From contig JAJEKB010020889.1 of assembly GCA_022393335.1 (NCBI GenBank), positions 70,004 through 134,003 of the forward strand: 64,000 nucleotides of DNA. Reading direction: 5' to 3'. This DNA comes from Macrotrachela quadricornifera. Its lineage: Eukaryota > Rotifera > Eurotatoria > Philodinida > Philodinidae. The translations under genes were made by a program, and so were the position numbers. Position 1 is the stretch's first letter. Each line of letters starts with the position of its first letter. The notes beneath the pieces are model-generated. The model was not told where the DNA came from, made no database searches, and worked only from the letters and a program-made list of their open reading frames with translations. Positions 37,229-48,600 of this stretch are shown piece after piece.

Positions 37229-38962
37229 TATTATCGATTATCAAGGACACCAAGGAAAAAACTGAGTAAAGCATAGTAAATTAAATATTATATCCATGTC
37301 ATCAAGGAATTAGATGCAAATTTAGAAAATAAAGTAAAAAATGCAGACAGGATACTGACTTAATTACAATATGAATCTCCAATAACAGATGTGATTGTTG
37401 TCATGGATATCACTATACATACCGCGATATTGGAACATATCACTGACCGCAATATTTAATATCGTGGTTACAAGTAACCGTACCATGACTTTTTTTTAAC
37501 ATAGTGCATGAAATCGCAGTTATTCAGATGATATCGCGGTTAACTTAAGTTCAGTTCAAAATATTTTTTCCTAGATACGTCTGCAAGATTACATCATTAC
37601 GATGTCTTATACACAGTTCAAATACCAAGCAAAATATATTTTAATTGTTGATACAGATGTAGAAAATAAATCTCTGGCTATACAATAAAGGACTTCTATT
37701 TCTTGAAACATCATACATGTAGAACTCGAAGACTCCACTCGAGCGCCTGAGTATTCAACTATTCGATTATTAAAACTTTAATACTCGAGTAGTCGAGTTT
37801 TCAAATATTAAACTATTGACAGTTCTGAGGAAGCAGCAGGTGAAACCACGCAGCATCAGGTGAGGGTGAGAGACAACAATTTTAAGGTGAACTAATTTCT
37901 CGAGCTAGGAGTGAGACTGAGGCTGAGGATGGCAGGCTTTGAGAGAGGGTGTGTCAAACTTTACAGCGTTGAGTCAGGGTGAAAGTTTAAGAGTTCGTAA
38001 AGGATGCGAAACCTCATTGAACGCAAAAGGGCTAAGAGGACAACCCTATGACATGCTGGGTACCCTGGCACAGCCTAATAATGATATGCGCATAAGTTTT
38101 CTGAGAGAGAAGAATCAAATTTCACGGAACCATGTGACTGTAAGAGCATAACCTTTCTTGGAGATGAACGAAATTTTAATAGTTGAATAGTCGAAAATAT
38201 CACTATTAAAAGTTTAAAACTCGAGTAAAATTTTAATATTCGAAACCAATTAACGAGTTCTACGCTACTGGCTAATTGATCGGTTTTCCATCGAGACGAT
38301 ACGTAAAAGTTCCCATAGACATATACTGAAAAATCTCAGAGTGGGCAACTTTCTCATGAGATTTTGAACACTTGTCCAACACTTTACAAGCAACATTTTT
38401 ATATGAAAAGATACGTCTTTTCATGCTCTACAACACATCAAAAAAGTGCTGAAATGATAGCAAAAACCAGTTAAAAGTGATGCTGAGAACACTACAAAAT
38501 TCGTCATTTTGCCTAGATCAAAGTGGTTCAAAGTAGTTTGATCGATATGATAAGATAGGAAAATAGTCTAGTTTTGTAGAGCTGATTTCGCTCTATCGAC
38601 GGGTATATGAAGGAATACCCTCGATTAAGTTTTTCTGATAAAAATATTTAAAGAAAAACAATTGAAAAACTTTGCATGTTTTTATGCGACAGATGTAGGA
38701 ACGAAAATTTCGAGGTGTCAAAAACCAACAAAAGCTTGTTCGAGAGAGCTAAAAATTTGCATATTGGACTAACTTTTTATGGCCTTTCAAACTGCATATT
38801 CAGTTTTCAAAGCCAAAGATTTTCGGCAACTAAGTTGGGTGGTGATCTCATGGACGCTCTCTTAAACACTGTCAGTTAATTTTAAGTTTAATAGAATATT
38901 CAATAGGATCATTATAGATAAACATTAAATACTTTTTTAATCACTTTTACAATATTCATTTT
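37229..38962. other. No gene; possible decayed TIR element
   Basis: Segments at about 37721-37810 and 38165-38270 are weakly inverted copies (GTAGAACTCG and ACTCGAGT words, TATTCAACTATT-like blocks), with a G-rich middle (37840-38140) unlike the surroundings. This may be an old element of about 550 bp. The 70- and 67-codon frames here are not recognised. Confidence 0.3.
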
Positions 38963-39284
38963 GCATTAAATATAATAATAATAACGTCTCATAGACTTGT
39001 CACCCGCTGAAGCCGGTTGCGATTATTATTGCTAGTTTTTCACATGCATCCGAGTTCTTTTGTCTTTTTCTTTGTACAGAAGGTGGTATCTGTACCCTCT
39101 TCTGTCCAACATACTGACTAAAGTTATAGTCAGCGCGAATGACTCATGTGGGATGAATCATTTGAGACCACTTAGCCGTTATTGACTTGTCCAAGGTTAT
39201 TCCATGAATGATGTTAGTGAGGTTCGAACACGGTATCTTGTGAGTGCGTGCCAAGCAACGTAAACACTCAACCATAGCGGCTGA
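38963..39284 (-). mobile_element. tRNA-derived SINE
   Basis: On the minus strand the element starts near 39284 with GCCGCTATGGTTGAGTGTTT, matching a type-like A box (TGGTTGAGTG) of RNA polymerase III genes. About 40 bases on, a B box reads TGTTCGAACCT (around 39221-39231). The roughly 75-nt tRNA-like head is followed by a 200-bp unrelated body and a 3' tail of ATT/TTA repeats near 38963-38985. The head does not fold as a full functional tRNA, so it is a SINE or tRNA pseudogene rather than a tRNA gene. Confidence 0.6.
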
Positions 39285-40412
39285 TGCAGGATATACATAC
39301 GTTCTTATTCATTTTCTGAAGGATTAATAACTGATTATATGCCACTATTTGGTTACGAAAATTTTTAGACGGTAACCAAATTTTTTCCTAAACATCATGA
39401 ATAGTTAAGTTTGAAACAATAATTTTATTTCCCATAAATAATTTGATACTATTATCATCTTTGAGTAATGTTAATAATCGACAATAATTATAAATTTTAT
39501 TTTTTATATCACATATTTACAGATTCATAGTTGAATTTACTGAACTAAATGAATATTCATCATTCATACTGAAATGAGATAAAAAAATAATTGTAATTAT
39601 TACATATAAACATACTAATGAACTGTCAATAAATCGTCAATTAAGAAATACTTCAATCTTCTCGTATACACACTGAGGTAATGAAACATACTGCTAAAAA
39701 AATGATATCAATATTTCTTTAGCAAAAACTGTAAGGTAAAAACGATTGGCATATTAATTTATTGCATTAGATTTTATAACGCAATCACAATCGATTGTTA
39801 TTTTTCAATAGAAAATCATATTATAAAATATTAGGAGACAAATATTAAAATATTTGAGATTCAAAGTCTAATTTAATAACTTACGAAAATTGGTAATAAA
39901 AAAGATGTAGATGATTGTTTGACTGTATTTGCATGATCACTCTACATTTTTATTTAGCATCAATAGTAGTATTGTGTCAATTAATATTATTCAAAATAAA
40001 ACTTCTCTTTATTTTCGATGAAGCAAATATTACTAAAAATTTTTTTCAACTCTAATAAAAAATAGTTTTCGCGACGCGATAATATGTTAAATAAAATTCT
40101 CACACTGTTGCCGTAGTGGAATTCAAAACAGCGTTTTAACTGTATTAAATATTAAATCTTGCTAATCATCTATCGAATTCATGCACCTTTTTAATATTCT
40201 AAAAAAAACTGCCAGTACCTCCGTAGCAACGCGATAGACATCCCTGATTCAAATATAAATTGTCCCTTTTAATAATTGTAATAATTGATTGTTTTAAAGT
40301 TAAATATTTTATTCATTAACTAAATGATAAATTTGAATTTTATTTATTAATAATAAATGTTTAATTAATGAAAAATATTCATATAAATATTTTAAATCAA
40401 ATTTTAATAAAA
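39285..40412. other. 3' flank of the deaminase gene
   Basis: AT-rich. Short related phrases around GCGACGCGATAATATG (about 40072) and GCAACGCGATAGACAT (about 40226) recur, but no element can be drawn. No gene is seen. Confidence 0.4.
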
Positions 40413-41030
40413 TTAATTCGAAAATTTATAAACTTCTGGTTTTTTAGTATTTGCCTTGTAAATGTCTGATAGTTCAATATAGAGTTTGAAAATATGATTC
40501 ATTCGATCGACGAGTAATTGTTTATTTTGATCATGTTCATCAAGATTATTGATCATTTCTTGAATATTGTAACTTGACCAAAATGAATTTTGACGATTAT
40601 AATATGGACAATTATTTTCACCGGTATTGAAAACAGTTTTTAAAATTTTAATATCATACGGCATATGAAAAATATCTCGACTATCTTCATAACTAAAAAA
40701 ATAATAGAAATTATCAAAACCAGCCCATGTTATGGCTGAAAGACAAAGTGAACATGGTTCATGAGTACTGAGAAAGATGCAATCTTTTGGATCAGGTAAT
40801 TTTGATCGATCTTCAATTTCCCACATTGTTTTTATTGCATCCACTTCACCATGCCATATTGGATTTTCAACTACATTATTTGCTTCGACAACAACAAGTG
40901 AAAGATCAGATTTTTTAAGAATAGCTGCACCAAACACACCATTACCTTTTTCAAGATAAATTCGAGTCTTAGGTAATATATCCTCTTCAATTACAGTAAG
41001 AAATCGACTAATTTCTTCGACTCTATTCAT
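40413..41030 (-). CDS. CMP/dCMP-type zinc-dependent deaminase
   Basis: Intronless frame of 205 residues. It has the zinc-binding signature of the cytidine/deoxycytidylate deaminase superfamily: HGEVDAI (His zinc ligand and catalytic Glu, residues about 60-66) and STHEPCSLC (two Cys ligands, about 88-96), separated by the usual 25-30 residues. The segment FGAAILKK just before fits the family's first strands. The C-terminal third is helical and charged, ending KKPEVYKFSN. Likely reactions are hydrolytic deamination of a free nucleobase, nucleoside or tRNA adenosine; the substrate cannot be told from the motifs. No targeting signal is seen. The absence of introns and similarity in style to bacterial and fungal deaminases are compatible with transfer, which I have not tested. 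Confidence 0.88.
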   Translation of the reverse strand: MNRVEEISRFLTVIEEDILPKTRIYLEKGNGVFGAAILKKSDLSLVVVEANNVVENPIWHGEVDAIKTMWEIEDRSKLPDPKDCIFLSTHEPCSLCLSAITWAGFDNFYYFFSYEDSRDIFHMPYDIKILKTVFNTGENNCPYYNRQNSFWSSYNIQEMINNLDEHDQNKQLLVDRMNHIFKLYIELSDIYKANTKKPEVYKFSN

Positions 41031-44000
41031 CTTGAAATCGAAATTCTAGATTTGTTTCATAACTCTATATAAATATTATAGATACTGAAGATTGTTTATC
41101 TTTTAATTTTGTAAGAAACGTCGTCAAATTTCTTTTTTACTTTTCTGTTAGTATATTTTTATTTATTACGTCTACAGATACTTATAATATAATAATAAAA
41201 ACAAGTAAAAAAAATGTAATAAACACAGAACACAAAAAAGAAAGAGATAGAAGATAACAAAATTTAGTAATAAAGAAAAAATTTAGAAGAATTTGAGCTA
41301 GAAGTACTAATATCATATTTTACTCTATATTTTGTCCTATTTTCGCAGTAATTTTCCATGAATTCAATTCAATGAATTAGAAAAGATACATATCAATCGA
41401 TCATTTTTTCACTCTTGCCAATCTAAAGGAATGTCCTATATTGAATTTTTGTTGTTTTGTTTGCTTTATTTATGAATATATTTCAATGAGATAGATCGTT
41501 GTAGAATTCATCTACGTCAGATTTAAACTTTTCAATCAAATTAATTCTTTGATTAGACTATTTTATTTTATTTCTAATCTAACAATTCGTTCAACGAGTA
41601 ATACAATAAATTGATGAAAAAGATAAAGATAAAGTTTCATCGAATAAAACAATTCTTCGTCTTTTTCATTTACTCTTTTAGCAATTTATTTTCAATTAAC
41701 AACAAAACATAACTGACAAATAAATCCCAAATAAAAGGAAGTGGCACTTTTTCCATGTGCTAAACCTCCCCTCATTCGTTCGATTTCTTTCCTTTTAATT
41801 ATTTTTTTATTGGGATTGATATAAGGATACAAGATCATGGAATCATTTGACAAACATTTTTAGTTTCAACAAAAAAATTAACATTTTACGAAAGTGTGAA
41901 GTTCTAAAGAAAATATCATAAAAATAGTTAATATTTTGAAATTTTGGTTATTCGAAATTGCTTTTGGTGGAAAATAAACATGATATTCAGAATCAGTGCG
42001 CCAAAATTCACCATGAAATTTTGTATACAAAATTGTCTCACCAATATCTCGGTCGAGAGAGGAAGATGAGAAGGATCCGTCAAGAAATAACTAAGTTATC
42101 GAAAAAATTGTCATTATTGACCAGACTATCCCTGAGGGTGAGTATAGAGATTTGAAAAAAAGAAATTTTTTTCTTAGAATTATTCATAACATATAGAAAT
42201 CGACTCAGTTTTTAACGCTGATTCCAAATATGACGTTAGTTTTGAATCAAATCATAGTTTTTTAAGTGAAATTTACCTAAACAGGATTTCAATATGCACA
42301 AAATCTGTATGCTGAGGCCATTGTGCCTAAATATGTCTCGGGTGACTAGCGATTTTGGAATGTTCTAGATGCATGGTTTTGTTGCTACTAAAAAGAGTTA
42401 TCAAATGGAAAAAATCTGAACTCAATAGCTAGTAATATTGACGGATTATTATGTAAATACTGATGCCTTTGTGTATCATATATTTATCAGAGATCTATGA
42501 GGTCACCTATAACCATAATCTCGCTAGATACAAGCCCAAATCCATTCTGAAATAACTCCTCTTACCCAGTTTTCTAAGCTGACCACGAAATGAGTCAAGA
42601 TGTGTCTTGATGAGATCTATGTCTTATAGAAAAATAAGTCTAAGATGTTGTGCAGCAGGTGAGAAAAATCCAAAATACCACTGTCTCGGAGTGTAATATT
42701 TCTTCGGATTTAAGCAGTTTTTGGATTCTAGCACTTCTTTTATCTCATAATTTCGTCACTTGAATTGAATGAATTTGTCGATTAAGCTGTTTTCTGTCCA
42801 ATTGAGATGTCTCAGAGTTCAAATGGTCAATTCGTTCACGAAATAAGATCAAAATCAATTTGTCGTTAATTCTTTTTACTTTTTGAAGTACATATAACAT
42901 TCGGATTTAGATCCGAGGTTTTCACATTTATTAATCCTGGTTTCATTTTCCTTTTTTTTCTCTTGATACACCGCTTTTCTTGATCACCGATATCATTAGC
43001 CTCTAAGTTCAGTATAGTAAGTGTTTGTGGGAAATGCTATATGAATGACAGAAAAATAAGATAGTAGACATGCTACTTTGTTTCATTACAGAGCATTATC
43101 TAGCTGTTGTACTGTTTGATCAATGATTTGATTATATTCGAAGTGTGGCGAGTGTCTATATCCATCATTGAGAAAGTTAAAATAATAAAAAGATTAATTG
43201 AACGTTTAAAATGCAATAAATTGTTTCAGTAGACGAATATTTGATAAAGTAAATAGACAATTATTTTGTTATTTTATATGTAGGAGAGAAAGTATTCAAA
43301 GATATTATTTTATAATAAATATAAAATAACTACAAAAGTTTTGTAAGACTAATGCAAAAAATGTTATGATTAAAAAGAGAGTCGGATACGTGTTCTGTAA
43401 ATGGAAGAAATTTTGTTATGATCAGTAAAAATTGTCATTATTTTCGGATAAAAAGAATTGAATATATCCAATTATTGATGAAGATCACTTCTTTCTTACA
43501 TTGACGGATATACAAAGTTCGTCTCTGTCGGTTTTTAAAAGCTGTTAAAATCGTGTCAATTTTTTTTCTCTTGTTTAATGTAAAAATACTGATTAAGAAG
43601 AGGTTGGCGATAGACTTACGAACAAGTTCATCATTGATATGAACACTATTATGTATCAGTATATCTATGCCATATAGTTAAAAATTTGAAATTGTATGTT
43701 CTTGATGCTATACAATGTTCACAGGTGTGGAAATTCGGGAGAACTTCATGAATTTGACATAAGTAAAGTTAACGAATTATACAAGAATTTTAGCCAAATA
43801 TTCGTTCAATGATTTTTGCGAAGAAAGATAAACGTGTGTCAAATAGAAAACTCAATATTGTATGAATTGCATACTTTTCGAAAGCCTTTCATTCAGCATA
43901 GGATATGCAAAATCTAAGAAACCTCTTGTAAAAGTAGTACTGCAGTCTAATGATTAGCCAGTAAACTGTCAATGTTCATCGGGATCTCAAAGATGAAAGT

Positions 44001-44145
44001 AAGGATGAGAGTTCAATATGAATCTTGACTCACGTAATGACCAAACATGCGGTATAAACATTATTTTTTTGAAACATGTCACTCAAAGAATATTTAGCTA
44101 AGAAACTTAAGTATATCGCTACGTTTACTTTTGCCATTTTCATGT
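41031..44145. other. No gene seen
   Basis: About 3 kb of AT-rich intergenic DNA. Only short chance frames are present (longest 65 codons at 41958-42155). Confidence 0.45.
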
Positions 44146-44461
44146 CGTTTCTCCCCAAATATCCACGCCTGAGGACAATATACTACCATGGGTACCTCTT
44201 ACCTAATAACTAACTTACAAATTTTATTAAGTATTTATCATTTGAGACATATACCCACACCCACAGCAATTCTCAGATTTATATTTTTAATATGTCAACT
44301 GGAGGGTTCACAAAAACAAGTTATTTTATAATCAATCGATAGCTCTTGAAGTTATCTACAGCTAGCATAAAGTTAGTTTTGAATTAAATACTTTGACCTT
44401 TATTAATAATGGTTCTATCAATGTCCACGCCCGCGGACATTCGGGAGTAAAGGGTTAAGTG
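44146..44461. mobile_element. Possible piggyBac-like MITE
   Basis: The right end reads GTCCGCGGGCGTGGACA on the minus strand after CCCTTTACTCCCGAAT and is followed outward by TTAA, the piggyBac target site. The left end (CTCCCCAAATATCCACGCCT) matches this TIR over about 27 bp with several changes and has lost a clear TTAA. There is no transposase. Confidence 0.4.
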
Positions 44462-45673
44462 ATTTGCAACGAAATATTAAATCTGTTTGATTTAATCGAC
44501 GAATTTTAGATGAGTTAAAGAAAACATCACATAAATTAGATATATTGTGTGCATAATAATGTTTTGAAGATAAGAAAAGTTCTAGAGTAAAATAAAGAAG
44601 AATTTTATATAATATCGATAGTAAGCGTCAATGATTATGTTAATACGTATGTAAACATTTTATATTGAGCAAAAAATAATGATATTGTCAAAATTATCAA
44701 GAATCCGATATCATTCTATATTTTCTGTTTTTATTTATTACATTTCGAATAAGATAAGTCGAATATTTCGTTGCATAATATTATTTTGCATTTATTTGTC
44801 AAAAATCATATTTTTCTAATATTTCGCTTTTTTTTTCTTTTCAAAAACCAGTTCATCAGTCGTCTTATGAATCTTTTTTGAATTTTTTTAATGAGCAAAC
44901 AAATATCGTGTGTCCCAAACATATCTTTCACTGAATTTCTTCGAAAATCTTTACTATCTAATTTGGTTTTATCAATTTTTTTTTAAATACGAAAACAGTT
45001 TAAAAGTGTTACCTTTAACTGAAATACAAAAATTTTACATCTTTTATATTTTCAAGAAAATCTTATAGACAATAAATTGATTTAATTGCTTGCTACCATT
45101 TATTCCGCTTTCGTATATAATCATTTTTAGAATCTTATAAGTATTTTTACATATTGATTCAACTGACATTTCCTTCGAACAAGATTAATTGATCTATTAT
45201 TTTGAATTTATTCATAGCTTACCTAGATTTTTCATTTGTTTTTCGATAACAGACATTTTCGGTCGTAATGTTTGCAATTCCCGTTGGGCGTAAAAAGAAT
45301 ATGAAGGGTTTCGAAGAAAAAAACTCATTTATTTTGTCGCATGAAGAGATTTTTGTATAGCAAGACGATGATGTACTTTGACATACTAGTAATGCAACAT
45401 CAGCAATCAGAATAAGAGTAAGACATTGAGACGAGTAAAAAAAAATTGCCAGAAACTATAACATTAACATGCAATTATTGTGTTTACAATAATAAATAGT
45501 TAAACATGGCACTAATAACATTTCTCTCATTCATTGTTTATAACAAACAACGGAAGCCAATTAAAAGTAATATCTAATCGTAACTCATTATTTCACATGA
45601 ATAAATAGCACAGTTAATGTTCTATGAAGGAATCCAGAATAGTGAACTTATTTCGAGGAGATTTATTTAATAC
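44462..45673. other. 5' flank of the D8C gene
   Basis: AT-rich with no reading frame of note. It presumably includes the promoter of the D8C-domain gene. Confidence 0.35.
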
Positions 45674-48600
45674 ATGGCATGGCAAACTGCTTTTGGTAGT
45701 GGCACTGGCGAAGCTACTCTAGAATCCAAACCAAAAATTCAGCAGCTTCTGATAACACATCCAAGACAAGTTTCAACAACAGCTTTCATGCCGAAAGATC
45801 CAGTGACTACTACAATGCCTTATATTCAGCCACAATACAATTATAAGCTGTCTCAATTACCTGCATGGTCATTGGACACAAAACAAAATACCCATACAGA
45901 AAATGTAAAAGTGAAAGAAGGGTAAAATGATATTTTATTTTGACGTTTGTTAAATTTAATATTTTCTGATAAAGATCTGAAACTCGAAATCGCGTCATCA
46001 AACAATTATTTCTGGTCATCTTTGGCATGATTCTTTGTGGTATTCCGCTTGCTGTTATTACAACTCTTTATGTACAATTAAGTAAGTTTCGATAGATGAA
46101 GGAGAAAGAGCCTGAAACACATAACACGACGTCCTCGACTCTTTATGTTTTCTGTTTTAGACTGCTTGCTCTCCGATTAGGATCATTTTAATGATAAATA
46201 GAGATCTTCCGTTTCTGAGCTGGTGGGATAAGCATAATATTTTTTGCTTGTTTTTCTATAAATTTGTTGGATCAGATGCTTTTCGGGGATGATCACTGAA
46301 TATGAAATCCTTTGATTCGCGTGTTGTAACAGACAGACAAAAATACCATACGCATGCGGTTATAAAATATTGGTGAAAAATGTAAAACATTAGCTTTTAT
46401 ACGATCAACTAATGCGAGAGATGAGTTTTTCGTTTTGTAGCAAAACTAAAGACTTGTACATCTGCCAATATGATCCGAAATAGGAAAATAGCCTCTTAGC
46501 GACGGAAGACGTATATATACGTCCAGCTCCGAATTAACTCGTAATCGGTATGCGCATGATTTTCATTATACTGTTATGAGGCACACGTGAACGCAGATGA
46601 AGAATGTTCACATCTGGTGTAATACGACACCACCATCTGTATTATGCTACTCATTTCTTTCTACAGTAGTTTCGTCGTCAAGGGGATAGAGTTAATGTAA
46701 CACCTTCTTATTCATTCGGCGTCTATTTGTTGAAACGTATATTAGCTATTTTACTGTAAAATGAAGATTTTTTGCAATATTTATCTTACAATGGAGGTGT
46801 TCGAACTGTAAGTTGAATTTACCAGATATTTTTGCATCAATAGAAAGCTCTCACCGCCAAACTAACATGGTTAAAATATTAGCGGCGGTTGGCGTACCCT
46901 TGTGGAGATATTCGATTTTTAAAATATTCATGGCTAGGACATATGGATACTTTAAGATTATTTCTATCAACTTTTTTATACAATTAACCGAGTACTTTAC
47001 TTGTAGACTATTAGAATCTTTGTGAAGCTTATTAATAGAATTAAGATTACCCCTAATTTCGATGTTTTTTGGGGCCTACATACTATCTAAATAAGAAGAG
47101 ATACATAATGTGTTTCCAAACTTATGTGCGCGTATAATATTCAAAACCGAAAGTACATTGATGCGTCACTTAGTGGTCTGATTGATCAATTCTTTATGAT
47201 TGGTGTTATGAAATCACAATCAAATATACTATCGAAGAATTATTCTCTTTCATTCTCTGCTTTATCTACCCATCGGGAACGTCTATTTAATTCAATTAAA
47301 ACATGAAAGTATTGAACATTGCTAAGCATCTTCTTCATTTGGCTCAAGCTGAATATGGATTTGAAAATCATGCAACAACTACTGATGAAATTTTTGCTGC
47401 AGAACAATTATTCGAAGTTCTGAAGTTATTTAAGGACAGTTACTTCAGTCAGCTGTATACCTATGATACTTTGGAATTTGAAGATGAATATGATGAAATA
47501 ACGAGTGAAGAAGAAAACGATGATGAAATTGATGATTATGATGAACAGGGTCATTTTAATTTACAAAATCGGTTTACATTAGAAGAAATGGAAAATATAA
47601 TCAAATGGGTTGACCAACATCCGAATGCCAGATTCGCAACTATTTCCAATAGATTTAAAAAGATCAGATTCATGAATTATATTACAAGATTCAGAGAGTA
47701 TATTGAAAACAATGGCACACGATCAGACAAATCCGAAAAAATTAAAGAATTTATGTTTGAACAATTTTATTTGAAAAGAGCTATTGAAAAGGATGCCGTT
47801 CATGACGCTGATCTTGAATTATATGCAATTCAAAAAGCAAGAGAGTTGAATTGGGACGAATTCAAGGCAAGCAAATCATGTATTAATAGTTTTAAAAGAC
47901 ATAATAGAATATCGTCAAGAAGAGTTAATAAAATTATTACTCGAACTAAATCAAAAAAACAATTCTGCAGTTTAAATGGTAATTAAACTTTAATCTAGTC
48001 TTTAAACACTTGTCTTAATATAATTCATAAATATGTTTTAGATGCTCAAAATTGGATCGAAAGCAAAAGGTATTTAATATCAAAGTATTCGTCGCATCAA
48101 ATTTTCAACAGCGATCATTGTTCGTTTCAACAAGAGTATATTTCTCCCAGGACTCTTTCTTGCACTGGAGAAAGAACAACAGAAGTGGTTGTTAAAAAGA
48201 AATACAATACAACACATTCTTATACAGTCCAACCTGTTACATCAGCTAACGGTCATTTATTGGACAAGTTCTTACTTATCCTTCAAGAAAAAGAAAATCA
48301 ATTCGGTAAAAGGGTGGGAAAAAGTCTAATTGTACCATCAAATGTTGTAGTAAGAGCTTCAAAATCCGGAAAAAGTAGCGATGAAAAACATTATGCTTTT
48401 TTAAATGAAGTTCTGCGTCCATTGGTGGGTAGAAGATTTCTTCTCTTCCTTGATTCTTGGAAAACTCAAACTGATCTAACGAAATTTAGAGCAGCATCTC
48501 CTAATCAAGATAGCCAACTATTGATTTTTTCCGAAGGATTAACCGGTTATATTCAACCACAAGATCTTTCTTTATTTCGATCATGCCGATTTATTCATGA

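Noticed and set aside
39210..39284. A functional tRNA gene
   Set aside because: A and B boxes are present, but the acceptor and other stems do not pair convincingly and an unrelated body with an ATT-rich tail follows, so a SINE is the better call.
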